From the NCBI GenBank assembly GCA_040752395.1, contig JBFMHD010000005.1, positions 1-31,588 on the forward strand: DNA of 31,588 bases. The letters run 5' to 3'. This DNA is from JBFMHD01 sp040752395 [NCBI: Candidatus Hydrogenedentota bacterium]. GTDB taxonomy: Bacteria; JBFMHD01. Shown piece by piece: positions 19,462-26,410 of this stretch (the first letter of the stretch is position 1; every line of letters begins with the position of its first letter). The position numbers and the translations under genes are program-made. The notes beneath the pieces are model-generated. The model had not been told where the DNA came from. It saw nothing but the letters and a program-made list of their open reading frames with translations, and searched no databases.

Positions 19462-19580
19462 AGAACGTGTGAAAAAATATATTATGTAGTAAGGGTCACA
19501 AGACCCGTTTTAATAATTTTTGTTAAAAATAATATAAATACCTTTTCTTAAAGACGCACTACAATTTTTTCAGACGTTCT
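19462..19580. mobile_element. MITE-like palindromic element between metV and metF
   Basis: Arms 19462-19478 and 19564-19580 are inverted repeats of 17 bp with one mismatch (AGAACGT and AAAAAAT are the ends). After a 6-base bulge they continue as TGTAGT (19485-19490) paired with ACTACA (19558-19563). An inner hairpin GGGTC/GACCC sits at 19493-19506. The right arm ends within the metV stop codon (19579-19581). No coding capacity and no clear target-site duplication. It could also be an elaborate terminator, although neither strand has a proper T-run directly after the main stem. Confidence 0.5.
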
Positions 19581-20214
19581 AATGGGATACCATTACTTTA
19601 TTTTTACTATGATGTAGCGGTTCTCGAATATAGGATAACAGATGAATCATATCTTTTTCTTTTAAATAATTATATATCAATACCCATACACAGTCTCTAT
19701 CTCGATCAGCTTCACATTTACCGAGAACTGCGCCACCACAGGGACCATTGTTCAAGGCTTTTGAGCATCGTGTTCTGGGACAAAATCCGCCAGTAAATCC
19801 CAGGATACATTCACCACAAAGCGAACAATAACTACTGAATTCTGTTAATCGTTTTATAGTTCCTACAAATAAAGAATTAAGGCCTGGTATAAGTATTTTA
19901 TCAGTAACTTCCCGTAAAGCCTGGACCCCTGCCCCGCAGCAAAGAACAACTATAGCATCTGCTTTATCCCACTCTTTTTTCTTATTCCTTATCATCAATC
20001 TGTCAAACCGAATATCACAGGCAACCTCTACAACAGAGGTTCCTGTAATATTAAACCCTTTTTCTAAGAGATAAGTTTTTAGTTCATTAACCTCTTTTTC
20101 GCCGCCTGTTGCGCATGCTGTAGCACATGCTCCGCAACCAACAATAAAAATATTTCTGTTTTTTTCAAGTAAACTGATTAATTCTTGTAAACTCTTTTTT
20201 TCTGTAACTATCAT
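19579..20214 (-). CDS. metV: MetV, methylenetetrahydrofolate reductase C-terminal-domain protein
   Basis: 211 aa, cysteine-rich. The first half has FIVGCGACATACATGGE and AIVVLCCGAGVQAL; the second has CSLCGECILGFTGGFCPRTRC, NGPCGG, GKCE and RDC, a zinc/Fe-S-type cysteine set. This is the MTHFR_C family. MetV forms a complex with MetF in acetogens such as Moorella and Acetobacterium, where it is needed for reductase function and links it to an electron donor. Its position directly upstream of metF fits. No strong ribosome site precedes the start, and a heptamer array lies 30 bases upstream. Confidence 0.85.
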   Translation of the reverse strand: MIVTEKKSLQELISLLEKNRNIFIVGCGACATACATGGEKEVNELKTYLLEKGFNITGTSVVEVACDIRFDRLMIRNKKKEWDKADAIVVLCCGAGVQALREVTDKILIPGLNSLFVGTIKRLTEFSSYCSLCGECILGFTGGFCPRTRCSKALNNGPCGGAVLGKCEADRDRDCVWVLIYNYLKEKDMIHLLSYIREPLHHSKNKVMVSH

Positions 20215-20244
20215 TTTTTTATACCGTATTCACGATAACCGAAT

Positions 20245-20272
20245 ATCTTGCTTCTTGCATCTTGCTTCTGGA
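20245..20272. repeat. Heptamer array (ATCTTGC/TTCTTGC)
   Basis: Four consecutive 7-base units, ATCTTGC, TTCTTGC, ATCTTGC and TTCTGGA, in the gap between nifS and metV. The complement is of the AGAAGCA type. Confidence 0.85.
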
Positions 20273-20334
20273 AGACACACGGGTCTGCTCCTTCACTTTT
20301 AACTTTTTACCAACCTCTAACTTAGGGATTACTT

Positions 20335-21495
20335 TTATCCCTTCCAGTAAGGTGAGATTTTTCGTAGTTTTTCAATGATTCCTGGTAACACAGAAAGAGT
20401 ATAATCAATTTCTTCTTCTGTATTGTAACGTGATAGACTGAACCGTATAACTCCAAATGCTAACATTTCAGAGATTTTCATTGTTTTAAGAACATGTGAT
20501 GGTTCCAAAGAACCTGAGGTACATGCAGAACCGGTCGAGGCACAGATACCGTCTTCACTCAAAAGTAAAAGCACCGATTCACCTTCTACACCCTCAAAAC
20601 TAACATTTAATGTATTGGGTAATCTTTTATCAAGCGCACCATTAATTCTTACTTTTGGTATTTTCTGTAATATACCTTGCTGTAATCTATCCCTGAGTTT
20701 AGTAATATATATTATTTCTTCATTCATATTTTGTTTTGCGAGTTTGCAAGCCTCACCTATGCCAACTATACCGGTTAGATTTTCTGTCCCTGCTCTACGG
20801 CCACGTTCCTGATGTCCGCCTATAAGAAGGTTCCTTATTTTTGTGTCTTTTCTAATATAGAGTACTCCTATACCTTTTGGCGCATGAAATTTGTGACCCG
20901 ATATAGATAATAAATCTATAGAATTACTACTCATATCAATAGTGATTTTAGAAGCTGCCTGAATAGCGTCAGTATGAAAAATTGTACCTCTTTTCTTTGC
21001 GATATCTGCTAATTCTTTGACAGGGAATATCACACCTGTTTCATTATTAGCCCACATTATAGAGACTATGGCTGTATCATCTCTTATCGAATTTTTATAT
21101 TCTTCAATATCAAGCAACCCATTTTCATCAACACCAAGGAAAGTAACATTGTATCCGAGTCGTTTAAGTTCTTTACACTGTTCTAAAACAGCTGGATGTT
21201 CAACCTTAGTAGTAACAATGTGTCTTTTTTGAGGGTAGGCTTTAAGGATACCCTGGATAGCAAAATTATCACTCTCGGTTCCACAACCTGTAAAAACAAT
21301 CTCAAGGGGGTCTGCATTGATTAATGAAGCCACCTGTTCTCTTGCATTTTCAACGGCCGAGGCTGCCTCGGCTCCTATATAATGCATTGATGATGGATTA
21401 CCATATTTATCATTAAGAAATGGTAAGATAGCATCTCTTACTTCTTCAGCAACTTTAGTAGTAGCATTATTATCTAAATAAATAACTCTATCCAT
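20335..21495 (-). CDS. nifS: Cysteine desulfurase, NifS type
   Basis: 386 aa. A PLP enzyme that takes sulfur from cysteine for Fe-S cluster assembly. YLDNNATT start, substrate/PLP residue H100 in [20 protein letters not shown], the PLP Lys K202 in [16 protein letters not shown], and the persulfide Cys C325 in TGSACTSGS on the active-site loop. This is the group I (NifS/IscS) layout. It overlaps the NifU-like scaffold gene by 8 bases, so the two are co-translated. There are no nitrogenase genes here, so it most likely serves general Fe-S supply (MetV, RlmN and others). Confidence 0.95.
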   Translation of the reverse strand: MDRVIYLDNNATTKVAEEVRDAILPFLNDKYGNPSSMHYIGAEAASAVENAREQVASLINADPLEIVFTGCGTESDNFAIQGILKAYPQKRHIVTTKVEHPAVLEQCKELKRLGYNVTFLGVDENGLLDIEEYKNSIRDDTAIVSIMWANNETGVIFPVKELADIAKKRGTIFHTDAIQAASKITIDMSSNSIDLLSISGHKFHAPKGIGVLYIRKDTKIRNLLIGGHQERGRRAGTENLTGIVGIGEACKLAKQNMNEEIIYITKLRDRLQQGILQKIPKVRINGALDKRLPNTLNVSFEGVEGESVLLLLSEDGICASTGSACTSGSLEPSHVLKTMKISEMLAFGVIRFSLSRYNTEEEIDYTLSVLPGIIEKLRKISPYWKG

Positions 21496-22066
21496 TTTTA
21501 GAAAGCTCTTGTTTTAAGATGTCTTCTATTTCAGGTAAACAACTTCCGCAACCACCGCCAGCTTTGGTATAATTAGTTACATCCATAACAGTCTCTAAGT
21601 TATTCTGACGTATAACCCTTCTTATCTTTTTTTCAGATACAGCAAAGCATTTGCATATAATAGCGGTATGGTCATCCTCCTCTTCTTTATATGGTATTCC
21701 TTTATACTTATGTATTGCTTTATGGAGAGCATCCTCACCCATTACAGAACAATGTATTTTTTCCTGTGGTAGCCCCCCCAGATATTCAATAATATCTTTA
21801 TTAGTAACTTTTATAGCTTCATCAATTGTTTTACCAATGACCATCTCAGTAAGAGCAGAAGCAGAAGCGATAGCAGATCCGCAACCAAATGTTTGAAATC
21901 TGGCATCAATAATTTTTTGTGTTTGCGGGTCGATTTTAAGCTGTAATCTCAAAGCATCTCCACAAACTAAAGAACCGACCTCAACGTCTACAGTTGGATT
22001 ATCCATAACACCAACATTTCTCGGGTTAAGGAAATGGTCTTTAACTTTTTCAGAGTACTGCCACAT
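21488..22066 (-). CDS. nifU: NifU-like Fe-S scaffold (IscU domain plus BFD-type [2Fe-2S] domain)
   Basis: 192 aa. Residues 1-128 are an IscU-type scaffold with its three cysteines C35, C62 and C106 ([20 protein letters not shown]). Residues about 135-185 are a BFD-like [2Fe-2S] domain with C138, C140, C173 and C176 (IICKCF, GGGCGSC). The C-terminal Nfu domain of classical NifU is absent, giving the short two-domain form common in anaerobes. It receives sulfur from the desulfurase encoded next. The 88-base stretch upstream (22067-22154) shows no feature. Confidence 0.93.
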   Translation of the reverse strand: MWQYSEKVKDHFLNPRNVGVMDNPTVDVEVGSLVCGDALRLQLKIDPQTQKIIDARFQTFGCGSAIASASALTEMVIGKTIDEAIKVTNKDIIEYLGGLPQEKIHCSVMGEDALHKAIHKYKGIPYKEEEDDHTAIICKCFAVSEKKIRRVIRQNNLETVMDVTNYTKAGGGCGSCLPEIEDILKQELSKNG

Positions 22067-22154
22067 AGTAAATCGCCGTGTCCTGTGCTTAACCCCTATA
22101 CCCTATCTACCAATGTCTTGGCGTCTGGGTACAAGTCTCTGTGAAGCACTCATT

Positions 22155-22448
22155 TTATGGTCTTGTAAACTCTTTTTTAAGTAAAGAAAATAATTCTTTT
22201 TTAGTCAATCTATTATTTATATAGGTAAGTATAAGAGACAATTTATCAGATTTTTTATAATCAAAAATTGTTTCAGTAAGAATTCTTATTTCGGAAAAAG
22301 TCAATCTTGCTGAAATATAATAATCAATCAAGGAATCTCTTATCTCTTTATTAAGAAATGATAATAGATATAAAGTTTTCATATTTATTTTTTTCTGTAA
22401 GTATAATTTAAAAAGGTTGTCTTTTAATAAGACTAATGGATTATCCAA
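22155..22448 (-). CDS. 97-aa helical protein of unknown function, TTG start
   Basis: Not recognised. All-helical by appearance and Leu/Lys-rich (LYLLSFLNKEIRDSLIDYYI, LTFSEIRILTETI), faintly like the helical segment of ParB/KorB-type proteins, but this is weak. The start is TTG (22448) in MDNPLVLLKDN. The first 50 bases lie in a 67-bp direct repeat whose other copy overlaps the end of the prepilin peptidase gene. This implies that the gene originally followed the peptidase directly, with its start inside the peptidase 3' end. Confidence 0.55.
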   Translation of the reverse strand: MDNPLVLLKDNLFKLYLQKKINMKTLYLLSFLNKEIRDSLIDYYISARLTFSEIRILTETIFDYKKSDKLSLILTYINNRLTKKELFSLLKKEFTRP

Positions 22449-22464
22449 TATCTATCACCAAAAA
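22398..22464. repeat. 67-bp direct repeat, copy 1
   Basis: Identical over all 67 bases to 23165-23231. Contains the TTG start and first codons of the 97-aa gene and a copy of the last codons of the prepilin peptidase gene. Confidence 0.97.
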
Positions 22465-22561
22465 CAGCGATTTAGTGATTCGTAAACATATAGTCATTAT
22501 GCTTTAATGTCCCGGTAAATTTAAATCTCCAATTTCCAATCTTTCCCCTCTTAGATAGGCT

Positions 22562-22822
22562 CTAAGTATATACAAGTGGATACTTTTCTGGTGATTCAAT
22601 AGATTCTATCTCTAAATCTATATCTAAATCTGGCCAGTAAAGATGATGTGGTTGTGGTAAACCAACGTTTAAAATAGATGATATATTGGCATCTTTGAAC
22701 CAGGGAAAAGCTGAAAATGGTAGAAAGTATTCATTCTGACGCACCAGTAGCCAAAATCCATGTTTAGAGATATTCAGCACTTCAACCATGGAAGTGCTTT
22801 TTCCAGCTATCTTTGATTTCAT
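22562..22822 (-). CDS. DUF2442 protein, possible toxin-antitoxin-type partner
   Basis: 86 aa. VEVLNISKHGFWLLVRQNEY, FLPFSAFPWFKDA and LPQPHHLYWPDLDIDLEIE are the diagnostic stretches of DUF2442. It overlaps the end of the DUF4160 gene by 41 bases, and AAGGAG lies 8 bases before its ATG, inside that gene, which fixes the start. DUF2442 and DUF4160 genes are commonly adjacent on mobile DNA and have been suspected of being toxin-antitoxin-like, but I know of no established activity. The pair sits between the two 67-bp repeats. Confidence 0.85.
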   Translation of the reverse strand: MKSKIAGKSTSMVEVLNISKHGFWLLVRQNEYFLPFSAFPWFKDANISSILNVGLPQPHHLYWPDLDIDLEIESIESPEKYPLVYT

Positions 22823-23021
22823 CTTTTCTCTCCTTGATAATTTTCTGGATGTATCGAAGATCTTTTGGGGATAATTTATAATTCTGAACTAATGAAACAG
22901 AAGGCTCTAACCAAAACTTTGCCTCCCCCTTACCAGATGAAACATGAATGTGTATTCTTTTCTCTTCACGAGAAAAGAAAAAGAATCGGTAACCTTTATA
23001 ACGAAACACCGTTGGACTCAT
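22782..23021 (-). CDS. DUF4160 protein, partner of the DUF2442 protein
   Basis: 79 aa from the ATG at 23021. MSPTVFRYKGYRFFFFSREE, RIHIHVSSGKGEAKFWLEPS and IIKERKDEIKDSWKKHF follow the DUF4160 pattern throughout. The frame is open for 35 more codons upstream to 23126, but family members start at the MPTVFRYKGYRFFF-type sequence, so the shorter start is preferred. Gene order DUF4160 then DUF2442 with overlap is the common arrangement. Function unknown. Confidence 0.82.
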   Translation of the reverse strand: MSPTVFRYKGYRFFFFSREEKRIHIHVSSGKGEAKFWLEPSVSLVQNYKLSPKDLRYIQKIIKERKDEIKDSWKKHFHG

Positions 23022-23164
23022 AATAATATTTATCACTTTGCGACTAATGAACATTCGTAATGATGTTTTATATATACCATTTACACCGAGTTTGTCAAGC
23101 TTTTTCACCCCCACACACCAAATCATTTAACTTAGCCTTGTGCTTACAGCAAAAAAAAGGCAGA

Positions 23165-23231
23165 TAAGTATAATTTAAAAAGGTTGTCTTTTAATAAGAC
23201 TAATGGATTATCCAATATCTATCACCAAAAA
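23165..23231. repeat. 67-bp direct repeat, copy 2
   Basis: Identical to 22398-22464 (offset 767 bp). It contains the 3' end and stop codon of the prepilin peptidase gene, plus a truncated copy of the start of the 97-aa gene that hits a stop after about 24 codons. Confidence 0.97.
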
Positions 23232-23739
23232 TTATAATTATTATTATACCTATTAAGAAATTTATTTCATAAGGGTAGACACTTTTTTTATCAGCAGTAT
23301 CAATCCTGCCAAAAGATAAATTCATTATATATAATGAAGTGGCGATATCCTTAATCTTTTGCCAGAATATTCGTCTATGTAACATAACAACTATTGAACC
23401 AAAAAATCCACAAGCAAAAGAATATATCAATGCATTTATACAAAATATATAACCCATTAAGCTACCAACAGCACACATAAGTTTTACATCCCCTCCCCCA
23501 AACCAACCTTTACGATAAGGTATCCAGAAAATAACTAAAGGTATCATAAAACCAGCTAAGGAATACATTACAGATTGAGGCCGTGATAGAGCAAAGTCAT
23601 AGGGTTGTATTATTGACATTATTATACCAAAAACACAAACAGGTATAGTAAGTATATTATATATCTTTCCTTTAGCGATGTCTGTTATGGTTGCTATAAT
23701 TAAAGTAATGAATAAAATTATAATTCTTAAAGTATCCAT
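23200..23739 (-). CDS. Prepilin peptidase, CpaA/TadV-like (A24 family)
   Basis: 179 aa from ATG at 23739; the frame is open further upstream, but that part spans the pilin terminator and is not protein-like. Polytopic membrane aspartyl protease. The two catalytic Asp are visible: TITDIAKGKIYN (first Asp, after the first TM) and GWFGGGDVKLM (second). The short form without the N-methylase domain is the CpaA/TadV type that processes Flp pilins. It is encoded about 100 bases downstream of a Flp pilin, its obvious substrate. Its last codons lie in a 67-bp direct repeat, so its C terminus (IIIIFGDRYWIIH) borders the DUF2442/4160 cassette. Confidence 0.88.
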   Translation of the reverse strand: MDTLRIIILFITLIIATITDIAKGKIYNILTIPVCVFGIIMSIIQPYDFALSRPQSVMYSLAGFMIPLVIFWIPYRKGWFGGGDVKLMCAVGSLMGYIFCINALIYSFACGFFGSIVVMLHRRIFWQKIKDIATSLYIMNLSFGRIDTADKKSVYPYEINFLIGIIIIIIFGDRYWIIH

Positions 23740-23769
23740 AAAAACCCTAATTCGGCACCACTTTGGTAA

Positions 23770-23808
23770 ATTAAAAAGCCCTGCGTGGGTTTCCCCATGC
23801 AGGGCTTT
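23770..23808 (-). terminator. Terminator/attenuator between pilin and prepilin peptidase
   Basis: A 15-bp stem (23794-23808 with 23775-23789, core GCCCTGC) with a 4-base loop and one mismatch, followed on the minus strand by TTTTTAATTT. Placed right after the pilin stop codon, it would make pilin mRNA far more abundant than read-through peptidase mRNA. Confidence 0.85.
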
Positions 23809-23845
23809 GCGGTTTTCAAAAGTCAATTTTAAACGTCTTTTAGAA

Positions 23846-24037
23846 TTAATAAATCGCTGCGCTAAGTGCGCCTTGACCTTCACCAACATTGTTCTCATTA
23901 ACAGTTCTCTTGAACATGTTGCTGATCTGAGGACCAAGAGCTACAAAAACTGCGATAACAATAATCGCGATCAAGCCGACAATTAACCCATATTCCACCA
24001 TACCCTGACCCGCTTCATCCCTATAGAATTTTCTCAT
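23846..24037 (-). CDS. flp: Flp/Tad-type pilin
   Basis: 63 aa. Short leader MRKFYRDEAG, then the Flp signature QGMVEYGLIVGLIAI: cleavage after G10 leaves Glu at +5 and Tyr at +6, as required by CpaA/TadV peptidases. A hydrophobic helix (about 18-34) and a short polar tail ending GALSAAIY complete the 53-residue mature pilin. Ribosome site AAAGGAGGT 11 bases upstream; a strong promoter about 70-95 bases upstream and a terminator just downstream make it a separate, highly expressed unit. No other tad genes are in the window. Confidence 0.93.
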   Translation of the reverse strand: MRKFYRDEAGQGMVEYGLIVGLIAIIVIAVFVALGPQISNMFKRTVNENNVGEGQGALSAAIY

Positions 24038-24105
24038 TTTTTATAACACCTCCTTTCTTTTTAAGATTTTAATATATCGAAAATATATTACTTATACTAA
24101 ATACA

Positions 24106-24134
24106 ATTTTACTCCTTTTTTAAAGATCTGTCAA
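24106..24134 (-). promoter_or_regulatory. Strong sigma-70-type promoter of the pilin gene
   Basis: On the minus strand TTGACA (24134-24129), a 17-base spacer, and TAAAAT (24111-24106). The leader to the ATG at 24037 would be about 60 bases, AT-rich. Confidence 0.82.
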
Positions 24135-24163
24135 GTAAATTTTTCACTTTTTTTTACGCCATT

Positions 24164-24195
24164 ATTAAGAGGCACCGCGAGTCGTGCTTCTTAAT
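24164..24195. other. 12-bp hairpin upstream of the pilin promoter
   Basis: ATTAAGAGGCAC (24164-24175) pairs with GTGCTTCTTAAT (24184-24195) with one G-U wobble and an 8-base loop. It has no T-run on either strand, so it is not a standard terminator. Could be an operator or the end of a convergent transcript. The rest of the gap 24038-24353 is AT-rich and otherwise unremarkable apart from the two promoters. Confidence 0.5.
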
Positions 24196-24312
24196 TTACT
24201 AAATAATATTATACATAATTTACAAAAAAAGTCAATGTGTATTTTATCACTGGTACTTTAGTACTATTTTATGCGGCATCGTTTTCGAAGAGGTGCTGTA
24301 CTTGATAAATAG

Positions 24313-24341
24313 TTGACATTTAATAAAATATAAAATAATAG
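24313..24341 (+). promoter_or_regulatory. Promoter of tRNA-Leu
   Basis: TTGACA (24313-24318), 17-base spacer, TAATAG (24336-24341). The predicted start is only a few bases before the tRNA at 24354. Confidence 0.65.
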
Positions 24342-24353
24342 TAAATAACAAGT

Positions 24354-24439
24354 GCCGGAGTGGCGGAACTGGGAGACGCAGTGGACTCAAAATCCACCGG
24401 GGCCTCGGCTCTGTGCCGGTTCAATTCCGGCCTCCGGCA
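24354..24439 (+). tRNA. tRNA-Leu (anticodon CAA)
   Basis: 86 bases forming a class II cloverleaf. Acceptor GCCGGAG/CTCCGGC with discriminator A; anticodon stem GTGGA/TCCAC with loop CTCAAAA, giving anticodon CAA, which reads UUG; a long variable arm between 24401 and 24416; T stem GCCGG/CCGGC with loop TTCAATT. The 3' CCA is not encoded. Class II size and discriminator A agree with leucine. Confidence 0.95.
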
Positions 24440-24520
24440 ACTGATTAAACCACCAAGGAATTGAACGGACATTTTGCGCCGAGCGGATAGCGAGGAAAAG
24501 CGAACAAATCAATTTTTCGC

Positions 24521-24549
24521 TTGACTAAAATTAAAAAATATGCCATAAA
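24521..24549 (+). promoter_or_regulatory. Promoter of the DUF5989 gene
   Basis: TTGACT (24521-24526), 17-base spacer, CATAAA (24544-24549), about 40 bases before the start at 24589. Confidence 0.55.
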
Positions 24550-24588
24550 AAACAACAAAGTAGAATAATTTTAACTCTGGAGATAAAA

Positions 24589-24750
24589 ATGAGTAGTAAA
24601 TTTGATATCTTAAAAGAGTTTTTTGAATTTTTGAAAAAAGAGAAGCTCTGGTGGATGACACCTATAGTTATTGTGCTTGTGTTATTCGGTATCCTGATTG
24701 TTTTTGCTAAAACATCGGCGGTGGCACCATTTATCTACGCTTTGTTTTAA
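24589..24750 (+). CDS. Small DUF5989 membrane protein
   Basis: 53 aa: MSSKFDILKEFFEFLKKEK, then LWWMTPIVIVLVLFGILIVF and a tail AKTSAVAPFIYALF. This is the whole DUF5989 pattern: amphipathic helix with FLKE..EFLK, WW, one TM helix, and a conserved S.(V/L)APFIY.LF end. A GGAG ribosome site lies about 7 bases upstream. Such proteins are often encoded beside carbamoyltransferase and SGNH-hydrolase genes; here it stands alone after the tRNA, convergent with the histidine kinase gene 35 bases away. Role unknown. Confidence 0.85.
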   Translation: MSSKFDILKEFFEFLKKEKLWWMTPIVIVLVLFGILIVFAKTSAVAPFIYALF

Positions 24751-24785
24751 GCTATCCATATTTTTTTATTTTTCTATAATTTTCA

Positions 24786-26408
24786 TTATAAATTCTGTTC
24801 GAGAGGCAGTAAAATTTTGAATTTGGTTCCTTTGGCTATGATTGAGCTTAACTCTATGCGTCCATTGTGACTTCTTATTATTTTGTCTACGATAGCCAAC
24901 CCCAACCCTGTGCCGGTCTTCTTTTTTGTAAAATATGGTAGAAAAATATTGTTCAAAGTATCTTCATCCATCCCCTGGCCGTTATCTTCGATATACAAAT
25001 ATACCCAATCCGCATCCCTTTGAACTTTTATAATCATAATTTTTTCATCTTTGTCAAATGATTCAATTGAATTTTTTATAACATTATAAACACTTCTTTT
25101 AATCTGAGACTTATCACAATCTATTAGCAATCTATCATCTGGATATTCTTTTATTATTTTTATATTGTTATCATCAAACATTGATAAAGTTTCTTCAACT
25201 ATATTAACGATATCATTTTTTGCAAATGTAGGGGATGGCATTTTAGCAAACTCACTAAAACTTTCTATCATTTTTGAGATGTCATAACTTGATTCTTCTA
25301 CTATTTTTAAACTCTTTTCTATTATTTCCTCTTTGTTATCAATATTGTATTCTTTATTTAGAATTTTTTTTAATTTACCTATTTCGATTTCGATTGGGCT
25401 TAACAAATTTTTTATTTCATGAGCGATTCCCCGTGCGACATCGCGCCAGGCAGCCATACGTTCAGAATTTTTTAATGTTTCCTCAAAATGAACAATATCG
25501 TCCATCATCTTACGCATTGCGTAGGCTAATCTACTTATCTCATCTCTGCCTTTAACCCTTATATTAACATTTCTGTTTCCTTTCCCTATTTCAAAAGCCA
25601 CTTCTGAAAGCTGTTTAATTCTTCGAGATAACCTGCCACTAAAATAATAGATCAGTGGTAAAGTTATAAGGAATGCGAATGCACCTGTTTTTATAAGAGT
25701 CGATTTTATTATTCCCAGCTCTTTTTCTAACTCGCCATAATCCTTTTCTACACCTATTCTCAAACCCTGGATCTCAGTCTCAATAATTGAAATATTTGGT
25801 TTTATCAAACCTTCTTCAGTTATTATCTGACATTTCACTCCCCAATTTCGTTCAAGCAAAGTAAGCGAACCCTGTAAATTTATGCCTCCGCTTAAGAATC
25901 CCGCAAACCTATCACCAATACTAACAGGGGCTGTTAAAACAATAAACAAATCCTCGCTCTTATTATTTGCTATATATTTAGTTACATTTCTACCTGTCCT
26001 TGATTTTCTTTGTAAACCAGATACATTACCACTTGAATATAATAATTTATCGTATTCGTCATAGAAGGCAATAAAATCAAGTCCTGATACGGGTAATATA
26101 TTTTTAATAAATTCGGAAAGGAGCCGACCCTTATACAAATCATTACGTTCTATTGAGATAAGATATTCCATTACACTTCTTCTAAAATCATCACTTTTTG
26201 TAATACTATTCATCTTATCGTTCAATGAATTAATGGTATTACTTAAATCAAAACTTATCCACTCTTTCAATAATCTAAACTGGTTTTCATAATTAAGCTC
26301 CCATCTTTTTGTGTAATTTTTCTGGAAATAAATTATACCTGCAACTACAACCAGGCCGATTACAAAAATAAAGGTTAGTATCAATTGAGCACGTATAGGA
26401 AATCTCAT
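24786..26408 (-). CDS. Membrane sensor histidine kinase
   Basis: 540 aa. TM1 about 9-28, an extracytoplasmic sensor region (about 30-240), TM2 about 244-265, HAMP (RRIKQLSEVAFEIGKGNRNV and on), HisKA with the phospho-accepting H330 in GIAHEIKNLLSPIE, and HATPase_c with NVIKNSIES (N box), DNGQGMDE (G1), FLPYFTKKKTG (F) and GTGLGLAIV (G2). All kinase boxes are intact. The sensor has a double-Cache-like length. No response regulator is encoded nearby. It starts 2 bases after the stop of a peptide-binding protein gene, in an operon with that gene and an exported FlgT-like protein, so its ligand may be delivered by that binding protein (inference). Confidence 0.93.
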   Translation of the reverse strand: MRFPIRAQLILTFIFVIGLVVVAGIIYFQKNYTKRWELNYENQFRLLKEWISFDLSNTINSLNDKMNSITKSDDFRRSVMEYLISIERNDLYKGRLLSEFIKNILPVSGLDFIAFYDEYDKLLYSSGNVSGLQRKSRTGRNVTKYIANNKSEDLFIVLTAPVSIGDRFAGFLSGGINLQGSLTLLERNWGVKCQIITEEGLIKPNISIIETEIQGLRIGVEKDYGELEKELGIIKSTLIKTGAFAFLITLPLIYYFSGRLSRRIKQLSEVAFEIGKGNRNVNIRVKGRDEISRLAYAMRKMMDDIVHFEETLKNSERMAAWRDVARGIAHEIKNLLSPIEIEIGKLKKILNKEYNIDNKEEIIEKSLKIVEESSYDISKMIESFSEFAKMPSPTFAKNDIVNIVEETLSMFDDNNIKIIKEYPDDRLLIDCDKSQIKRSVYNVIKNSIESFDKDEKIMIIKVQRDADWVYLYIEDNGQGMDEDTLNNIFLPYFTKKKTGTGLGLAIVDKIIRSHNGRIELSSIIAKGTKFKILLPLEQNL

Positions 26409-26410
26409 AA

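Noticed and set aside
20335-22066. Nitrogen-fixation cluster
   Set aside because: NifS- and NifU-like proteins alone serve general Fe-S assembly in many anaerobes; no nitrogenase genes are present.
22782-23126. Longer 114-aa form of the DUF4160 protein
   Set aside because: The extra 35 residues do not resemble the family, whose members start at the MSPTVFRYKGYRFFF-type sequence; the ATG at 23021 was chosen.
23740-23937. 66-residue N-terminal extension of the prepilin peptidase
   Set aside because: It is the translated pilin terminator and the antisense-frame of the pilin 3' end; the A24 family starts with the TM segment after Met at 23739.
24164-24195. Terminator upstream of the pilin promoter
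   Set aside because: No T-run follows the stem on either strand; recorded as an unexplained hairpin.
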